From: Bathymodiolus brooksi
Taxonomy: Eukaryota > Mollusca > Bivalvia > Mytilida > Modiolidae
Direction of reading: 5' to 3'
NCBI GenBank assembly: GCA_963680875.1
Contig: OY804588.1
Location: forward strand, 92,560,233-92,624,232
DNA length: 64,000 nucleotides
The notes under the pieces are model-generated. The model was not told the DNA's origin and made no database searches. It saw nothing but the letters and a program-made list of their open reading frames with translations. Numbering within the stretch: position 1 is the first letter of the stretch; every line of letters starts with the position of its first letter. Shown one piece after another: positions 47,172 through 60,900 of this stretch. A program made the translations under genes and the position numbers.

Positions 47172-47328
47172 AGCTGATTTTAGCTATCCTGTTTAAGCCA
47201 TTTGGTCTATTTGCTCCTCAAAACTTTAAATTATTTGACTTTCCAATTCTTCGACTTTGAGCGTACCTTATGAAGGTTATTCCAGAAACGCGTCGTACGC
47301 ACTAAGTTTGATATCTACGTTTTTATCT
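47171..47328 (+). repeat. dispersed family B tail, plus copy
   Basis: ttagctatcctgtttaagcc, atttggtctatttgctcc, taaattatttgactttcc, gaaggttattccagaaacgc and gtcgtacgcactaagtttg, then atatctacgttttt. This is the cleanest copy of the family in the window. The style is that of a retroelement 3' end. Confidence 0.78.
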
Positions 47329-47709
47329 TTTTATATATTATATTTCAAATGTCCACTTGCTTCTCAACTTCTATTTTTCTGGTAGGTGGTGTTTATTCAC
47401 GATAACTCCAAGTATCCAACAAGACGTCATTCAGCCGGGATGTGAATGTGAGCTTCACTTTGTAAGAAGGCAATGTACCTTGCACATAACTGACAACAGG
47501 TTGTTAAGAGATGATCGTTGGGGCCCCATTGCAAGGCAAAATATTTCCAACATTACTCATTGTATTACTATACTACTTGTGACAATATAGCATATTATTT
47601 CTTAACGCTGTTTGATAACAGAGAAACAACAATAATTCGTTTCACCCCCAAAAGTGTAAATCAAACGATCTACCACCCTCAATGCGAGTACGGAACCAAT
47701 ATACAAAAT
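47329..47709. other. unique-looking left flank of satellite 2
   Basis: A 77-residue plus frame (47357-47590) contains five cysteines, and a second frame (47518-47724) runs into the satellite. Neither matches a family that I recognise. A splice-acceptor-like tttttctggtag lies at about 47371-47382, too weak to support an exon. Confidence 0.3.
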
Positions 47710-48984
47710 GTAGTACCTAGGTGATTGTATAACACTGACTGTCACTCTGAAGGACGTAGTACCGAGGTGATTGTATAACACTGCCTGTCACTCTGAAGGA
47801 CGTAGTACCTAGGTGATTGTATAACACTGACTGTCACTCTGAAGGACGTAGTACCGAGGTGATTGTATAACACTGCCTGTCACTCTGAAGGACGTAGTAC
47901 CGAGGTGATTGTATAACACTGCCTGTCACTCTGAAGGACGTAGTACCTAGGTGATTGTATAACACTGTCTGTCACTCTGAAGGACGTAGTACCGAGGTGA
48001 TTGTATAACACTGCCTGTCACTCTGAAGGACGTAGTACCTAGGTGATTGTATAACACTGCCTGTCACTCTGAAGGACGTAGTACCGAGGTGATTGTATAA
48101 CACTGCCTGTCACTCTGAAGGACGTAGTACCTAGGTGATTGTATAACACTGCCTGTCACTCTGAAGGATGTAGTACCTAGGTGATTGTATAACACTGCCT
48201 GTCACTCTGAAGGACGTAGTACCTAGGTGATTGTATAACACTGCCTGTCACTCTGAAGGACGTAGTACCTAGGTGATTGTATAACACTGCCTGTCACTCT
48301 GAAGGACGTAGTACCTAGGTGATTGTATAACACTGCCTGTCACTCTGAAGGACGTAGTACCTAGGTGATTGTATAACACTGCCTGTCACTCTGAAGGACG
48401 TAGTACCGAGGTGATTGTATAACACTGCCTGTCACTCTGAAGGACGTAGTACCTAGGTGATTGTATAACACTGCCTGTCACTCTGAAGGATGTAGTACCT
48501 AGGTGATTGTATAACACTGCCTGTCACTCTGAAGGACGTAGTACCTAGGTGATTGTATAACACTGACTGTCACACTGAAGGACGTAGTACCTAGGTGATT
48601 GTATAACACTGCCTGTCACTCTGAAGGACGTAGTACCTAGGTGATTGTATAACACTGCCTGTCACTCTGAAGGACGTAGTACCTAGGTGATTGTATAACA
48701 CTGCCTGTCACTCTGAAGGACGTAGTACCTAGGTGATTGTATAACACTGCCTGTCACTCTGAAGGACGTAGTACCTAGGTGATTGTATAACACTGCCTGT
48801 CACTCTGAAGGACGTAGTACCTAGGTGATTGTATAACACTGCCTGTCACTCTGAAGGACGTAGTACCTAGGTGATTGTATAACACTGCCTGTCACTCTGA
48901 AGGACGTAGTACCTAGGTGATTGTATAACACGGCCTGTCACTCTGAAGGACGTAGTACCTAGGTGATTGTATAACACTGCCTGT

Positions 48985-51900
48985 CACTCTGAAGGACGTA
49001 GTACCTAGGTGATTGTATAACACTGCCTGTCACTCTGAAGGACGTAGTACCTAGGTGATTGTATAACACTGCCTGTCACTCTGAAGGACGTAGTACCTAG
49101 GTGATTGTATAACACTGCCTGTCACTCTGAAGGATGTAGTACCTAGGTGATTGTATAACACTGCCTGTCACTCTGAAGGATGTAGTACCTAGGTGATTGT
49201 ATAACACTGCCTGTCACTCTGAAGGACGTAGTACCTAGGTGATTGTATAACACTGCCTGTCACTCTGAAGGATGTAGTACCTAGGTGATTGTATAACACT
49301 GCCTGTCACTCTGAAGGATGTAGTACCTAGGTGATTGTATAACACTGCCTGTCACTCTGAAGGACGTAGTACCTAGGTGATTGTATAACACTGCCTGTCA
49401 CTCTGAAGGATGTAGTACCTAGGTGATTGTATAACACTGCCTGTCACTCTGAAGGATGTAGTACCGAGGTGATTGTATAACACTGCCTGTCACTCTGAAG
49501 GACGTAGTACCTAGGTGATTGTATAACACTGCCTGTCACTCTGAAGAATGTAGTACCTAGGTGATTGTATAACACTGCCTGTCACTCTGAAGGACGTAGT
49601 ACCTAGGTGATTGTATAACACTGCCTGTCACTGTGAAGGACGTAGTACCTAGGTGATTGTATAACACTGCCTGTCACTCTGAAGGACGTAGTACCTAGGT
49701 GATTGTATAACACTGCCTGTCACTCTGAAGGACGTAGTACCTAGGTGATTGTATAACACTGCCTGTCACTCTGAAGGACGTAGTACCTAGGTGATTGTAT
49801 AACACTGCCTGTCACTCTGAAGGACGTAGTACCGAGGTGATTGTATAACACTGCCTGTCACTCTGAAGGATGTAGTACCTAGGTGATTGTATAACACTGC
49901 CTGTCACTCTGTAGGACGTAGTACCTAGGTGATTGTATAACACTGTCTGTCACTCTGAAGGACGTAGTACCTAGGTGATTGTATAACACTGCCTGTCACT
50001 CTGAAGGACGTAGTACCTAGGTGATTGTATAACACTGCCTGTCACTCTGAAGGACGTAGTACCTAGGTGATTGTATAACACTGCCTGTCACTCTGAAGGA
50101 CGTAGTACCTAGGTGATTGTATAACACTGCCTGTCACTCTGAAGGACGTAGTACCTAGGTGATTGTATAACACTGCCTGTCACTCTGAAGGACGTAGTAC
50201 CTAGGTGATTGTATAACACTGCCTGTCACTCTGAAGGACGTAGTACCTAGGTGATTGTATAACACTGCCTGTCACTGTGAAGGACGTAGTACCTATTTGA
50301 TTGTATAACACGGCCTGTCACTCTGAAGGACGTAGTACCTAGGTGATTGTATAACACTGCCTGTCACTCTGAAGGACGTAGTACCTAGGTGATTGTATAA
50401 CACTGCCTGTCACTCTGAAGGACGTAGTACCTATTTGATTGTATAACACTGCCTGTCACTCTGAAGGACGTAGTACCTAGGTGATTGTATAACACTGCCT
50501 GTCACTCTGAAGGACGTAGTACCTAGGTGATTGTATAACACTGCCTGTCACTGTGAAGGACGTAGTACCTAGGTGATTGTATAACACTGCCTGTCACTCT
50601 GAAGGACGTAGTACCTAGGTGATTGTATAACACTGCCTGTCACTCTGAAAGACGTAGTACCTAGGTGATTGTATAACACTGCCTGTCACTCTGAAGGACG
50701 TAGTACCTAGGTGATTGTATAACACTGCCTGTCACTCTGAAGGACGTAGTACCGAGGTGATTGTATAACACTGCCTGTCACTCTGAAGGACGTAGTACCT
50801 AGGTGATTGTATAACACTGTCTGTCACTGTGAAGGACGTAGTACCTAGGTGATTGTATAACACTGCCTGTCACTCTGAAGGACGTAGTACCTAGGTGATT
50901 GTATAACACTGCCTGTCACTCTGAAGGACGTAGTACCTAGGTGATTGTATAACACTGCCTGTCACTCTGAAGGATGTAGTACCTAGGTGATTGTATAACA
51001 CTGCCTGTCACTCTGAAGGACGTAGTACCGAGGTGATTGTATAACACTGCCTGTCACTCTGAAGGACGTAGTACCTAGGTGATTGTATAACACTGCCTGT
51101 CACTCTGAAGGATGTAGTACCTAGGTGATTGTATAACACTGCCTGTCACTCTGAAGGACGTAGTACCTAGGTGATTGTATAACACTGCCTGTCACTCTGA
51201 AGGATGTAGTACCTAGGTGATTGTATAACACGGCCTGTCACTCTGAAGGATGTAGTACCTAGGTGATTGTATAACACTGCCTGTCACTCTGAAGGACGTA
51301 GTACCTAGGTGATTGTATAACACTGTCTGTCACTGTGAAGGACGTAGTACCTAGGTGATTGTATAACACTGCCTGTCACTCTGAAGGATGTAGTACCTAG
51401 GTGATTGTATAACACTGCCTGTCACTCTGAAGGACGTAGTACTTAGGTGATTGTATAACACTGCCTGTCACTCTGAAGGATGTAGTACCTAGGTGATTGT
51501 ATAACACTGCCTGTCACTCTGAAGGACGTAGTACCTAGGTGATTGTATAACACTGCCTGTCACTGTGAAGGACGTAGTACCTAGGTGATTGTATAACACT
51601 GCCTGTCACTCTGAAGGACGTAGTACTTAGGTGATTGTATAACACTGCCTGTCACTCTGAAGGATGTAGTACCTAGGTGATTGTATAACACTTCCTGTCA
51701 CTCTGAAGGACGTAGTACCTAGGTGATTGTATAACACTGCCTGTCACTCTGAAGGATGTAGTACCTAGGTGATTGTATAACACGGCCTGTCACTCTGAAG
51801 GATGTAGTACCTAGGTGATTGTATAACACTGCCTGTCACTCTGAAGGACGTAGTACCGAGGTGATTGTATAACACTGCCTGTCACTGTGAAGGATGTAGT

Positions 51901-54900
51901 ACCTAGGTGATTGTATAACACTGCCTGTCACTCTGAAGGATGTAGTACCTAGGTGATTGTATAACACTGCCTGTCACTCTGAAGGATGTAGTACCTAGGT
52001 GATTGTATAACACTGCCTGTCACTCTGAAGGATGTAGTACCGAGGTGATTGTATAACACTGCCTGTCACTCTGAAGGATGTAGTACCTAGGTGATTGTAT
52101 AACACTGCCTGTCACTCTGAAGGATGTAGTACCTAGGTGATTGTATAACACTGCCTGTCACTCTGAAGGATGTAGTACCTAGGTGATTGTATAACACTGC
52201 CTGTCACTCTGAAGGATGTAGTACCTAGGTGATTGTATAACACTGCCTGTCACTCTGAAGGATGTAGTACCTAGGTGATTGTATAACACTGCCTGTCACT
52301 CTGAAGGATGTAGTACCTAGGTGATTGTATAACACTGCCTGTCACTCTGAAGGATGTAGTACCGAGGTGATTGTATAACACTGCCTGTCACTCTGAAGGA
52401 TGTAGTACCTAGGTGATTGCATAACACTGCCTGTCACTCTGAAGGATGTAGTACCTAGGTGATTGTATAACACTGCCTGTCACTCTGAAGGATGTAGTAC
52501 CTAGGTGATTGTATAACACTGCCTGTCACTCTGAAGGACGTAGTACCGAGGTGATTGTATAACACTGCCTGTCACTGTGAAGGATGTAGTACCTAGGTGA
52601 TTGTATAACACTGCCTGTCACTGTGAAGGATGTAGTACCTAGGTGATTGTATAACACGGCCTGTCACTCTGAAGGATGTAGTACCTAGGTGATTGTATAA
52701 CACTGCCTGTCACTCTGAAGGACGTAGTACCGAGGTGATTGTATAACACTGCCTGTCACTGTGAAGGACGTAGTACCTAGGTGATTGTATAACACTGCCT
52801 GTCACTGTGAAGGATGTAGTACCTAGGTGATTGTATAACACGGCCTGTCACTCTGAAGGATGTAGTACCTAGGTGATTGTATAACACTGCCTGTCACTCT
52901 GAAGGACGTAGTACCGAGGTGATTGTATAATACTGCCTGTCACTGTGAAGGATGTAGTACCTAGGTGATTGTATAACACTGCCTGTCACTCTGAAGGACG
53001 TAGTACCTAGGTGATTGTATAACACTGCCTGTCACTCTGAAGGACGTAGTACCGAGGTGATTGTATAACACTGCCTGTCACACTGAAGGACGTAGTACCT
53101 AGGTGATTGCATAACACTGCCTGTCACTCTGAAGGACGTAGTACCTATTTGATTGTATAACACTGCCTGTCACTCTGATGGACGTAGTACCGAGGTGATT
53201 GTATAACACTGTCTGTCACTCTGAAGGACGTAGTACCTAGGTGATTGTATAACACTGCCTGTCACTCTGAAGGACGTAGTACTTAGGTGATTGTATAACA
53301 CTGCCTGTCACTCTGAAGGACGTAGTACCTAGGTGATTGTATAACACGGCCTGTCACTCTGAAGGACGTAGTACCTAGGTGATTGTATAACACTGCCTGT
53401 CACTCTGAAGGACGTAGTACCTAGGTGATTGTATAACACTGCCTGTCACACTGAAGGACGTAGTACCTAGGTGATTGTATAACACTGCCTGTCACTCTGA
53501 AGGACGTAGTACCTAGGTGATTGTATAACACTGCCTGTCACTCTGAAGGACGTAGTACCTAGGTGATTGTATAACACTGCCTGTCACACTGAAGGACGTA
53601 GTACCTAGGTGATTGTATAACACTGCCTGTCACTCTGAAGGACGTAGTACCTAGGTGATTGTATAACACTGCCTGTCACTCTGAAGGACGTAGTACCTAG
53701 GTGATTGTATAACACTGTCTGTCACTCTGAAGGACGTAGTACCTAGGTGATTGTATAACACTGCCTGTCACTCTGAAGGACGTAGTACCTAGGTGATTGT
53801 ATAACACTGTCTGTCACTCTGAAGGACGTAGTACCTAGGTGATTGTATAACACTGCCTGTCACTCTGAAGGATGTAGTACCTAGGTGATTGTATAACACT
53901 GCCTGTCACTCTGAAGGACGTAGTACCTAGGTGATTGTATAACACTGCCTGTCACTCTGAAGGACGTAGTACCTAGGTGATTGTATAACACGGCCTGTCA
54001 CTCTGAAGGACGTAGTACCGAGGTGATTGTATAACACTGCATGTCACTCTGATGGACGTAGTACCTAGGTGATTGTATAACACGGCCTGTCACTCTGAAG
54101 GACGTAGTACCGAGGTGATTGTATAACACTGCCTGTCACTCTGATGGACGTAGTACCTAGGTGATTGTATAACACTGTCTGTCACTGTGAAGGATGTAGT
54201 ACCTAGGTGATTGTATAACACTGCCTGTCACACTGAAGGACGTAGTACCTAGGTGATTGTATAACACTGCCTGTCACTGTGAAGGACGTAGTACCTAGGT
54301 GATTGTATAACATTGCCTGTCACTCTGAAGGACGTAGTACCTAGGTGATTGTATAACACTGCCTGTCACTCTGAAGGACGTAGTACCTAGGTGATTGTAT
54401 AACACTGCCTGTCACTCTGAAGGACGTAGTACCTAGGTGATTGTATAACACTGCCTGTCACTCTGAAGGACGTAGTACCTAGGTGATTGTATAACACTGC
54501 CTGTCACTCTGAAGGACGTAGTACCTAGGTGATTGTATAACACGGCCTGTCACTCTGAAGGACGTAGTGCTTAGGTGATTGTATAACACTGCCTGTCACT
54601 CTGAAGGACGTAGTACCTAGGTGATTGTATAACACGGCCTGTCACTCTGAAGGATGTAGTACCTAGGTGATTGTATAACACTGCCTGTCACTCTGAAGGA
54701 CGTAGTACCGAGGTGATTGTATAACACTGCCTGTCACTCTGAAGGACGTAGTACCGAGGTGATTGTATAACACTGCCTGTCACACTGAAGGACGTAGTAC
54801 CTAGGTGATTGTATAACACTGCCTTTCACACTGAAGGATGTAGTACCTAGGTGATTGTATAACACTGCCTGTCACACTGAAGGACGTAGTACCTAGGTGA

Positions 54901-57900
54901 TTGTATAACACTGCCTGTCACACTGAAGGATGTAGTACCTAGGTGATTGTATAACACTGCCTGTCACTCTGAAGGACGTAGTACCTAGGTGATTGTATAA
55001 CACTGCCTGTCACTCTGAAGGACGTAGTACCTAGGTGATTGTATAACACTGCCTGTCACTCTGAAGGACGTAGTACCTAGGTGATTGTATAACACTGCCT
55101 GTCACTCTGAAGGATGTAGTACCTAGGTGATTGTATAACACTGCCTGTCACTCTGAAGGATGTAGTACCTAGGTGATTGTATAACACTGCCTGTCACTCT
55201 GAAGGACGTAGTACCTAGGTGATTGTATAACACTGCCTGTCACTCTGAAGGATGTAGTACCTAGGTGATTGTATAACACTGCCTGTCACTCTGAAGGATG
55301 TAGTACCTAGGTGATTGTATAACACTGCCTGTCACTCTGAAGGACGTAGTACCTAGGTGATTGTATAACACTGCCTGTCACTCTGAAGGATGTAGTACCT
55401 AGGTGATTGTATAACACTGCCTGTCACTCTGAAGGATGTAGTACCGAGGTGATTGTATAACACTGCCTGTCACTCTGAAGGACGTAGTACCTAGGTGATT
55501 GTATAACACTGCCTGTCACTCTGAAGAATGTAGTACCTAGGTGATTGTATAACACTGCCTGTCACTCTGAAGGACGTAGTACCTAGGTGATTGTATAACA
55601 CTGCCTGTCACTGTGAAGGACGTAGTACCTAGGTGATTGTATAACACTGCCTGTCACTCTGAAGGACGTAGTACCTAGGTGATTGTATAACACTGCCTGT
55701 CACTCTGAAGGACGTAGTACCTAGGTGATTGTATAACACTGCCTGTCACTCTGAAGGACGTAGTACCTAGGTGATTGTATAACACTGCCTGTCACTCTGA
55801 AGGACGTAGTACCGAGGTGATTGTATAACACTGCCTGTCACTCTGAAGGATGTAGTACCTAGGTGATTGTATAACACTGCCTGTCACTCTGAAGGACGTA
55901 GTACCTAGGTGATTGTATAACACTGTCTGTCACTCTGAAGGACGTAGTACCTAGGTGATTGTATAACACTGCCTGTCACTCTGAAGGACGTAGTACCTAG
56001 GTGATTGTATAACACTGCCTGTCACTCTGAAGGACGTAGTACCTAGGTGATTGTATAACACTGCCTGTCACTCTGAAGGACGTAGTACCTAGGTGATTGT
56101 ATAACACTGCCTGTCACTCTGAAGGACGTAGTACCTAGGTGATTGTATAACACTGCCTGTCACTCTGAAGGACGTAGTACCTAGGTGATTGTATAACACT
56201 GCCTGTCACTCTGAAGGACGTAGTACCTAGGTGATTGTATAACACTGCCTGTCACTGTGAAGGACGTAGTACCTATTTGATTGTATAACACGGCCTGTCA
56301 CTCTGAAGGACGTAGTACCTAGGTGATTGTATAACACTGCCTGTCACTCTGAAGGACGTAGTACCTAGGTGATTGTATAACACTGCCTGTCACTCTGAAG
56401 GACGTAGTACCTATTTGATTGTATAACACTGCCTGTCACTCTGAAGGCCGTAGTACCTAGGTGATTGTATAACACTGCCTGTCACTCTGAAGGACGTAGT
56501 ACCTAGGTGATTGTATAACACTGCCTGTCACTGTGAAGGACGTAGTACCTAGGTGATTGTATAACACTGCCTGTCACTCTGAAGGACGTAGTACCTAGGT
56601 GATTGTATAACACTGCCTGTCACTCTGAAAGACGTAGTACCTAGGTGATTGTATAACACTGCCTGTCACTCTGAAGGACGTAGTACCTAGGTGATTGTAT
56701 AACACTGCCTGTCACTCTGAAGGACGTAGTACCGAGGTGATTGTATAACACTGCCTGTCACTCTGAAGGACGTAGTACCTAGGTGATTGTATAACACTGT
56801 CTGTCACTGTGAAGGACGTAGTACCTAGGTGATTGTATAACACTGCCTGTCACTCTGAAGGACGTAGTACCTAGGTGATTGTATAACACTGCCTGTCACT
56901 CTGAAGGACGTAGTACCTAGGTGATTGTATAACACTGCCTGTCACTCTGAAGGATGTAGTACCTAGGTGATTGTATAACACTGCCTGTCACTCTGAAGGA
57001 CGTAGTACCGAGGTGATTGTATAACACTGCCTGTCACTCTGAAGGACGTAGTACCTAGGTGATTGTATAACACTGCCTGTCACTCTGAAGGATGTAGTAC
57101 CTAGGTGATTGTATAACACTGCCTGTCACTCTGAAGGACGTAGTACCTAGGTGATTGTATAACACTGCCTGTCACTCTGAAGGATGTAGTACCTAGGTGA
57201 TTGTATAACACGGCCTGTCACTCTGAAGGATGTAGTACCTAGGTGATTGTATAACACTGCCTGTCACTCTGAAGGACGTAGTACCTAGGTGATTGTATAA
57301 CACTGTCTGTCACTGTGAAGGACGTAGTACCTAGGTGATTGTATAACACTGCCTGTCACTCTGAAGGATGTAGTACCTAGGTGATTGTATAACACTGCCT
57401 GTCACTCTGAAGGACGTAGTACTTAGGTGATTGTATAACACTGCCTGTCACTCTGAAGGATGTAGTACCTAGGTGATTGTATAACACTGCCTGTCACTCT
57501 GAAGGACGTAGTACCTAGGTGATTGTATAACACTGCCTGTCACTGTGAAGGACGTAGTACCTAGGTGATTGTATAACACTGCCTGTCACTCTGAAGGACG
57601 TAGTACTTAGGTGATTGTATAACACTGCCTGTCACTCTGAAGGATGTAGTACCTAGGTGATTGTATAACACTGCCTGTCACTCTGAAGGACGTAGTACCT
57701 AGGTGATTGTATAACACTGCCTGTCACTCTGAAGGATGTAGTACCTAGGTGATTGTATAACACGGCCTGTCACTCTGAAGGATGTAGTACCTAGGTGATT
57801 GTATAACACTGCCTGTCACTCTGAAGGACGTAGTACCGAGGTGATTGTATAACACTGCCTGTCACTGTGAAGGATGTAGTACCTAGGTGATTGTATAACA

Positions 57901-60900
57901 CTGCCTGTCACTCTGAAGGATGTAGTACCTAGGTGATTGTATAACACTGCCTGTCACTCTGAAGGATGTAGTACCTAGGTGATTGTATAACACTGCCTGT
58001 CACTCTGAAGGATGTAGTACCGAGGTGATTGTATAACACTGCCTGTCACTCTGAAGGATGTAGTACCTAGGTGATTGTATAACACTGCCTGTCACTCTGA
58101 AGGATGTAGTACCTAGGTGATTGTATAACACTGCCTGTCACTCTGAAGGATGTAGTACCTAGGTGATTGTATAACACTGCCTGTCACTCTGAAGGATGTA
58201 GTACCTAGGTGATTGTATAACACTGCCTGTCACTCTGAAGGATGTAGTACCTAGGTGATTGTATAACACTGCCTGTCACTCTGAAGGATGTAGTACCTAG
58301 GTGATTGTATAACACTGCCTGTCACTCTGAAGGATGTAGTACCGAGGTGATTGTATAACACTGCCTGTCACTCTGAAGGATGTAGTACCTAGGTGATTGT
58401 ATAACACTGCCTGTCACTCTGAAGGACGTAGTACCGAGGTGATTGTATAACACTGCCTGTCACTCTGAAGGACGTAGTACCTAGGTGATTGTATAACACT
58501 GTCTGTCACTGTGAAGGACGTAGTACCTAGGTGATTGTATAACACTGCCTGTCACTCTGAAGGACGTAGTACCTAGGTGATTGTATAACACTGCCTGTCA
58601 CTCTGAAGGACGTAGTACCTAGGTGATTGTATAACACTGCCTGTCACTCTGAAGGATGTAGTACCTAGGTGATTGTATAACACTGCCTGTCACTCTGAAG
58701 GACGTAGTACCGAGGTGATTGTATAACACTGCCTGTCACTCTGAAGGACGTAGTACCTAGGTGATTGTATAACACTGCCTGTCACTCTGAAGGATGTAGT
58801 ACCTAGGTGATTGTATAACACTGCCTGTCACTCTGAAGGACGTAGTACCTAGGTGATTGTATAACACTGCCTGTCACTCTGAAGGATGTAGTACCTAGGT
58901 GATTGTATAACACGGCCTGTCACTCTGAAGGATGTAGTACCTAGGTGATTGTATAACACTGCCTGTCACTCTGAAGGACGTAGTACCTAGGTGATTGTAT
59001 AACACTGTCTGTCACTGTGAAGGACGTAGTACCTAGGTGATTGTATAACACTGCCTGTCACTCTGAAGGATGTAGTACCTAGGTGATTGTATAACACTGC
59101 CTGTCACTCTGAAGGACGTAGTACTTAGGTGATTGTATAACACTGCCTGTCACTCTGAAGGATGTAGTACCTAGGTGATTGTATAACACTGCCTGTCACT
59201 CTGAAGGACGTAGTACCTAGGTGATTGTATAACACTGCCTGTCACTGTGAAGGACGTAGTACCTAGGTGATTGTATAACACTGCCTGTCACTCTGAAGGA
59301 CGTAGTACTTAGGTGATTGTATAACACTGCCTGTCACTCTGAAGGATGTAGTACCTAGGTGATTGTATAACACTGCCTGTCACTCTGAAGGACGTAGTAC
59401 CTAGGTGATTGTATAACACTGCCTGTCACTCTGAAGGATGTAGTACCTAGGTGATTGTATAACACGGCCTGTCACTCTGAAGGATGTAGTACCTAGGTGA
59501 TTGTATAACACTGCCTGTCACTCTGAAGGACGTAGTACCGAGGTGATTGTATAACACTGCCTGTCACTGTGAAGGATGTAGTACCTAGGTGATTGTATAA
59601 CACTGCCTGTCACTCTGAAGGATGTAGTACCTAGGTGATTGTATAACACTGCCTGTCACTCTGAAGGATGTAGTACCTAGGTGATTGTATAACACTGCCT
59701 GTCACTCTGAAGGATGTAGTACCGAGGTGATTGTATAACACTGCCTGTCACTCTGAAGGATGTAGTACCTAGGTGATTGTATAACACTGCCTGTCACTCT
59801 GAAGGATGTAGTACCTAGGTGATTGTATAACACTGCCTGTCACTCTGAAGGATGTAGTACCTAGGTGATTGTATAACACTGCCTGTCACTCTGAAGGATG
59901 TAGTACCTAGGTGATTGTATAACACTGCCTGTCACTCTGAAGGATGTAGTACCTAGGTGATTGTATAACACTGCCTGTCACTCTGAAGGATGTAGTACCT
60001 AGGTGATTGTATAACACTGCCTGTCACTCTGAAGGATGTAGTACCGAGGTGATTGTATAACACTGCCTGTCACTCTGAAGGATGTAGTACCTAGGTGATT
60101 GTATAACACTGCCTGTCACTCTGAAGGATGTAGTACCTAGGTGATTGTATAACACTGCCTGTCACTCTGAAGGATGTAGTACCTAGGTGATTGTATAACA
60201 CTGCCTGTCACTCTGAAGGACGTAGTACCGAGGTGATTGTATAACACTGCCTGTCACTGTGAAGGATGTAGTACCTAGGTGATTGTATAACACTGCCTGT
60301 CACTGTGAAGGATGTAGTACCTAGGTGATTGTATAACACGGCCTGTCACTCTGAAGGATGTAGTACCTAGGTGATTGTATAACACTGCCTGTCACTCTGA
60401 AGGACGTAGTACCGAGGTGATTGTATAACACTGCCTGTCACTGTGAAGGACGTAGTACCTAGGTGATTGTATAACACTGCCTGTCACTGTGAAGGATGTA
60501 GTACCTAGGTGATTGTATAACACGGCCTGTCACTCTGAAGGATGTAGTACCTAGGTGATTGTATAACACTGCCTGTCACTCTGAAGGACGTAGTACCGAG
60601 GTGATTGTATAATACTGCCTGTCACTGTGAAGGATGTAGTACCTAGGTGATTGTATAACACTGCCTGTCACTCTGAAGGACGTAGTACCTAGGTGATTGT
60701 ATAACACTGCCTGTCACTCTGAAGGACGTAGTACCGAGGTGATTGTATAACACTGCCTGTCACACTGAAGGACGTAGTACCTAGGTGATTGCATAACACT
60801 GCCTGTCACTCTGAAGGACGTAGTACCTATTTGATTGTATAACACTGCCTGTCACTCTGATGGACGTAGTACCGAGGTGATTGTATAACACTGTCTGTCA

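Noticed and set aside
47357..47590. 77-residue cysteine-containing frame as an exon
   Set aside because: It has an acceptor-like site upstream but no donor, partner exon or family match. The support is too weak.
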